Shown here piece after piece: positions 5,926-9,648 of a DNA stretch of 9,648 nucleotides. Below the pieces are notes generated by a model. The model was not told the origin of the DNA, made no database searches, and saw only the letters and a program-made list of their open reading frames with translations. This stretch comes from an uncultured Phycisphaerales bacterium (GTDB taxonomy: Bacteria > Planctomycetota > Phycisphaerae > Phycisphaerales > UBA1924). The stretch covers positions 1 through 9,648 of the forward strand of contig CALFMQ010000255.1 in NCBI GenBank assembly GCA_937879825.1, written 5' to 3'. The position numbers and the translations under genes are program-made. Each line of letters starts with the position of its first letter. The stretch's first letter is position 1.

Positions 5926-8900
5926 ATGAAGACATGGACGCACTCTTCACGCGCGATCTCGCTTTCGCGTAGCCCGGGCCTGGTGGCCACACTCGCCGGT
6001 TCGGTGCTCGGTATCACCGCGGCCCACGCGCTGGGCGCCCCCGAGGGTGCGCAGGTAGTCGCGGGCAACGCCAGTATCTCACAGCAGGGAGCGCTGACGA
6101 CCATCCGCACGGGGCGGAAGGCGATCATCAACTTCCAGCAGTTCAACATCCTCAAGGGCGAAACGGTTCAGTTCATCCAGCCCGGAAAGAACGCCAGGGT
6201 TCTCAATCGCATCGTGGGCGGCGACCCGACGACGATCGACGGCAACCTGCTGGCCAACGGGCGCGTTTTCATTGTCAACCCCGCGGGCGTGGCGTTCGGC
6301 GCCAACTCGGTGGTGAATGTCGGGCGGCTGTACGCCGGTGCCGCCAATCTCTCGGACTCCGACTTCCTCAAGGGCAACTATCACTTCACGAACGTGCAGA
6401 ACGGGATCGTCGCGGAGGGATTGATCACCGCGGACGCGGTCAACCTCATCGGCAAGACCATCGCCAACTCGGGGACGATTGTTTCGGATCGTGGATTGGT
6501 CACCATGCTCTCGGGCAACGATGTGCTCATCCGCGAGCGCGGGTCGCGCATCAGCGCCAGGATCGACGGGACCGAGATGACAACCGCGAGCGGCCCGGCG
6601 ATGGGCGCCGTGACGGATGTGAGCGGATCACCCGCGATCGAGAACTCCGGAACGATCCGCGCCCGGCGCGGTCGCGTCACGCTCGGGGCCGGCGACGCCT
6701 TGTCGCTGGCGATTCGCAATACGGGCCGCATCGAGGCGAGCGGCGGCGAGGTGACGCTCACAGCGCAGGCGGGCTCGGTTCACAACACCGGCACGATCTC
6801 GACCAATGTGTCGGCGGGCCAGGCGGGTTGGGTGACGGTGCAGGCCCCCACTGTTGTGAACGACGGCTCGGTCTCGGCGGACGCTGATAACGGGCGCGCG
6901 GGACGCGTCGAGTTGACTTCGACCAACCGAACGACGCTCGGCGCCGGTTCGGTGACCTCTGCCGCGGGCGGCAGGGGCGTCGCCCACGGCGGCGAGGTGC
7001 TGGTGCACTCCTATCGGGGCGACACGACCATGGAGCGCGGCTCGGTGGTCGATCTGTCGGGCGGGGCGCGCGGCGGGCACGGCGGGTCCGGTGAAGTGAG
7101 CGCCAAGAACTCGCTCGGGCTGCAGGGCGAGCTCAAGGGCGACACGGTGGACGGCTTCGCCAACGCGAGAATCCTGCTCGACCCGACGAATATCCGGGTC
7201 GTCGATGGGCCCGAGGGCGATATCGGCGGCGATCAGTACATCGATCCTTCGTCGATTGAAGGGTTTGCCGGCGATGTTTCGCTCCTGGCGGACAACGACA
7301 TCTCCATTGGTTCGGACATCAACAAGGCCAACGGCGGGTTGTCGCTCACGGCCGGGAACGACATCCGGTTCGAGTATGTCGAGCCGATGGACGGTGGCGA
7401 CGCGGCCGGGCTGCTGTTCGAGTTGTTCATCACCGCCGACTCGCTCGATTTCAATGCGGGCCATTCCATTGTTGATAACGCGCTGCTCGGGACAACGCTC
7501 ACCGCGACCACCGGCGACATCAATCTTGTCGGCGCGACGGGCGGCGTGGACTTCGGCCTCGCGGGCGTAGCCAACGGGCGGTCCGTGCACATCACGCAGG
7601 CCGACTCGCGCTACTTCCGCACTTCCGGCGTGTCGGGGCTGCTGGCCAATCCGGAGAACACCCATCTGACCATCGATGTCACCAACGGCTCGCTCATCAT
7701 GGGCGGCGACTTCGGCGGCATGGTGGGCGACCAGTTGATCGGCTCGCTCGACATCTCGGCGTCGGACCTCGTCCGGTTCGAGGACTCGATCGTTTCCGGC
7801 GGGGCCGTCCGCGTGGATGCGGGCGACGACATCCAGTTCGGGTTCCTGCCGGATCATCCCGGCTACCCGGACTTCGACCTCTCGATCACAGGCACGCAGA
7901 TCGACATGGTCGCGGGCCACTCGATCATTGACAACGTGATTCTCGGCACGCATCTGACCGCGACGAACCTGGGGGATATCAACCTCGAGGGCACGACCGG
8001 CGATGTGCAGTTCGGGCTTGCGAGTGTTGATCCCAACCGGTTCGTTCGCATCACGCAGGCGGTCGACAAGTATGTCGGCGCCGGGCCGTTCGGGTTCATC
8101 GACACGCCCGAGACGACCAACCTGGAGGTGACGATCACCGACGGGTGGCTGATCTTCGGCGGTGATTTCGGCGGCATGACCGGCGCGCAGAGCATCCTGA
8201 GTGTTGACGGGTTCGCCAATGAGTTTGTTCGCATCGAGGATGACCTGACGATCGGGGACTTCGCGAAGTTCCGCGCCAACGACAACGTCGAGTTCGACGG
8301 CTTCGTGCACGCGCAGAACCTCGTCGATGCTCACGCCGGTCTCGACGGCACCGGCCAGGTGCTGTTCATCTCACCGGGCCAGTCGCTGGCGGGCCAGACG
8401 ATCGCGTTGCGCGCCGGGAATGACTCGGGGCTCGCGATGGCCAACATCGACGCCCGGACGAATGATCCGATGTTCTTCGGCCCGGGCCTGGGCGGCACGC
8501 GCCCGGACACCTTCATCTTCGAGCAGGATGCGGGGATTCCGTCGATCGCCCTGCCGCTGGTCTCGCAGTTCGGCGCTCCGACGACCGGGATGAACTACTA
8601 CATCACTTCGAATGACTCGGGCATCACGCTCGACAGCAACAGCCTTGTTGACGGCACGCTCCTGTTCCTGAACTCCGAGACGGGCTCGGATATCGATGCC
8701 GATCTCTCGCTGACATCGCTGGATGTCATCGGCATCGCCAATCTGAACGGCGATGTGCTCACGGCGCTCAACCAGGATTACCACGGTGCGGTGTTCGTGG
8801 GCGAGCACGTTCTGCTCACCGGCGACGAGGTTCACTTCGACTCGTTCGTGGAGGACACGGTCAACGGCGGGCACGACCTGACCATCGACGCCGATGTGCT

Positions 8901-9648
8901 CTTCACCCGCGATGTCGGCGCCATCAACGCGCTGCGATCGCTGGATGTGCGCGGCACGACGAAGATCGACACGCCCGGCGTGTTCGGCATGCTCATCCGC
9001 ACGACGGACGATCAGAACTACGAGGGTGCCGTGACGCTCTGCGACAACACGATCATGCGTAGCATCGGCATCGCGGATGATGGTGACGGCGTGCTGCGGT
9101 TCGGTTCGACCATCGATGGTCCGTTCAACCTGGCACTTCAGACGACAGACAAGGGCCTGATTGTCTTCAACGGCGATGTCGGCTCCGAGGAGGCGCTCAA
9201 GACGCTCGCGATGTCTACCGCGGGCGGCGACGGCGTCCGCGAGGTGCCGCTGAAGGCGACGATCGTCGGCGAGCAGGGCGTTTCGTTCGATGTGCAGAAC
9301 TTCCTGATGGGCCAGAACGAGAAGTTCACGGCTCTTGGGGACCTCACGGTCCGTGCGACCAACGAGGCGCGGCTCGGGGACATGGTCGCGGCCGGGGGTA
9401 GCCTCCGCGTCTCCGCGGACGACATCATCCTGCTGCGTCGCAAGGCGTTCACGCTGATCAACGAGGACGGCTCCATCATCAACGATGGCGGCCTCGACTA
9501 TGTCGCGCAGGGCGTGATCCGGTTCGATGGGTCGATCTTCCTCAGTGGTGATCCGAGCGGGGCGTCGCCTCGCTTCGGCAACCTCTCTGGCGCCGTCCAG
9601 GGCGATCTGGTTTCGCTCGGCTTTGATGCGGTCGCGATGAACAACGCG
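5926..9648 (+). CDS. TpsA-type exoprotein, filamentous haemagglutinin family, 3' end beyond window
   Basis: The frame is open for 1241 codons to the window edge. ATG 5926 follows GGGAGAG at good spacing. Residues 1-35 are a signal peptide (ending ITAAHA|LG). Residues about 40-165 are the TPS (haemagglutination activity) domain recognised by TpsB, with ASISQQG, INFQQFNI, VLNRIVGGDPTTIDGNL (Asn94 in it) and NPAGVAFG (118-125, NPAG where NPNG is usual). Short beta-helix coils follow, such as NTGRIEASGGEVTLTAQAG. A glycine-rich GGARGGHGGSGEVS segment lies near 380-392, then ILLDPTNI (416-423), a landmark of large TPS exoproteins. Two families of longer tandem repeats fill residues 478-1105. The predicted fold is a long right-handed beta-helix, secreted to or held at the surface; adhesion is the usual family role. 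The gene lies 92 bp after its transporter gene. The anchor or release signal would be beyond the window. Confidence 0.93.
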   Translation, partial: MKTWTHSSRAISLSRSPGLVATLAGSVLGITAAHALGAPEGAQVVAGNASISQQGALTTIRTGRKAIINFQQFNILKGETVQFIQPGKNARVLNRIVGGDPTTIDGNLLANGRVFIVNPAGVAFGANSVVNVGRLYAGAANLSDSDFLKGNYHFTNVQNGIVAEGLITADAVNLIGKTIANSGTIVSDRGLVTMLSGNDVLIRERGSRISARIDGTEMTTASGPAMGAVTDVSGSPAIENSGTIRARRGRVTLGAGDALSLAIRNTGRIEASGGEVTLTAQAGSVHNTGTISTNVSAGQAGWVTVQAPTVVNDGSVSADADNGRAGRVELTSTNRTTLGAGSVTSAAGGRGVAHGGEVLVHSYRGDTTMERGSVVDLSGGARGGHGGSGEVSAKNSLGLQGELKGDTVDGFANARILLDPTNIRVVDGPEGDIGGDQYIDPSSIEGFAGDVSLLADNDISIGSDINKANGGLSLTAGNDIRFEYVEPMDGGDAAGLLFELFITADSLDFNAGHSIVDNALLGTTLTATTGDINLVGATGGVDFGLAGVANGRSVHITQADSRYFRTSGVSGLLANPENTHLTIDVTNGSLIMGGDFGGMVGDQLIGSLDISASDLVRFEDSIVSGGAVRVDAGDDIQFGFLPDHPGYPDFDLSITGTQIDMVAGHSIIDNVILGTHLTATNLGDINLEGTTGDVQFGLASVDPNRFVRITQAVDKYVGAGPFGFIDTPETTNLEVTITDGWLIFGGDFGGMTGAQSILSVDGFANEFVRIEDDLTIGDFAKFRANDNVEFDGFVHAQNLVDAHAGLDGTGQVLFISPGQSLAGQTIALRAGNDSGLAMANIDARTNDPMFFGPGLGGTRPDTFIFEQDAGIPSIALPLVSQFGAPTTGMNYYITSNDSGITLDSNSLVDGTLLFLNSETGSDIDADLSLTSLDVIGIANLNGDVLTALNQDYHGAVFVGEHVLLTGDEVHFDSFVEDTVNGGHDLTIDADVLFTRDVGAINALRSLDVRGTTKIDTPGVFGMLIRTTDDQNYEGAVTLCDNTIMRSIGIADDGDGVLRFGSTIDGPFNLALQTTDKGLIVFNGDVGSEEALKTLAMSTAGGDGVREVPLKATIVGEQGVSFDVQNFLMGQNEKFTALGDLTVRATNEARLGDMVAAGGSLRVSADDIILLRRKAFTLINEDGSIINDGGLDYVAQGVIRFDGSIFLSGDPSGASPRFGNLSGAVQGDLVSLGFDAVAMNNA
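7357..8277 (+). repeat. 152-residue tandem duplication inside TpsA
   Basis: Two consecutive units (about 7357-7824 and 7825-8277, residues 478-784) share an ordered series of motifs. GHSIVDN matches GHSIIDN, TATTGDINLVG matches TATNLGDINLEG, VDFGLAGV matches VQFGLASV, and MGGDFGGMVGDQ matches FGGDFGGMTGAQ. The GHSI motif (7459 and 7915) and the GGDFGG motif (7702 and 8158) both recur at exactly 456 bases, i.e. 152 codons. A 4-residue length difference lies near the start of the units. A partial third start (NDNVEFDGF, 8278 on) then diverges. Confidence 0.78.
8773..9240 (+). repeat. Two ~80-residue QxYxGAV repeats in TpsA
   Basis: Unit one (from residue 950) begins QDYHGAVFVGEHVLLTG and includes LTIDADVLFTRDVGAINALR. 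Unit two (from residue 1030) begins QNYEGAVTLCDNTIM and includes LALQTTDKGLIVFNGDVGSE. Both follow the order QxY-GAV, strand, 'dL.i', 'F..DVG', 'aLksL', which is a widespread repeat pattern in large bacterial surface proteins. Period is 240 bases. Further, weaker copies may lie beyond the window. Confidence 0.6.

Noticed and set aside
6628..8334. 568-codon open frame on the minus strand inside tpsA
   Set aside because: The plus-strand frame has a signal peptide, family motifs and repeats. The antisense product is a run of Arg, Asp, Val and His of the kind GC-rich coding DNA gives on its complement, with no domain and no ribosome-binding site.
1..9648. CRISPR arrays, tRNA or rRNA genes, insertion sequences, phage or defence genes
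   Set aside because: No regularly spaced short repeats, RNA-gene motifs, transposase, integrase or nuclease proteins could be found on either strand.

Overview
The window looks like chromosomal DNA from a GC-rich planctomycete, most likely the Phycisphaerae/Phycisphaerales. The clues are a secreted protein ending in a PAPG-type PEP-CTERM-like sorting tail with an arginine run, a two-partner secretion pair with a very large exoprotein, and strong G/C preference at third codon positions. The lineage is inferred from protein character; there is no rRNA or other marker gene here.

Left block (1-2218, + strand): a probable operon. It holds the 3' end of a class V aminotransferase/cysteine desulfurase gene, a small four-helix membrane protein of unknown function, and a complete class I CPD photolyase (phrB) whose GTG start overlaps the stop of the membrane-protein gene as GTGA. 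The photolyase keeps every cofactor and electron-transfer residue checked against the E. coli enzyme.

Middle block (2221-3500, - strand): a hairpin with a U-rich tail separates the photolyase from a convergent gene for a secreted PEP-CTERM-type protein. Upstream of that gene are a structured leader and a 20-bp near-palindrome overlapping a TTGACA element. Next comes a gene for an 88-residue lipoprotein, also on the - strand.

The divergent intergenic region (3501-3817) holds several inverted repeats and one doubtful small reading frame.

Right block (3818-9648, + strand): a two-partner secretion locus. A TpsB-type outer-membrane transporter (signal peptide, POTRA region, beta-barrel with VRGY motif, terminal Phe) is followed after 92 bp by a TpsA exoprotein. 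The TpsA has a signal peptide and a filamentous-haemagglutinin TPS domain, then beta-helix and internal repeats. It stays open for 1241 codons and runs off the window. TpsB would carry TpsA across the outer membrane. The PEP-CTERM protein and the lipoprotein are other envelope products, so positions 2289-9648 form a cell-surface cluster.

I see no RNA gene, CRISPR array, insertion sequence, integrase or defence system. The most distinctive content is the two-partner secretion pair with its 152-residue internal duplication, and the membrane protein coupled to the photolyase.
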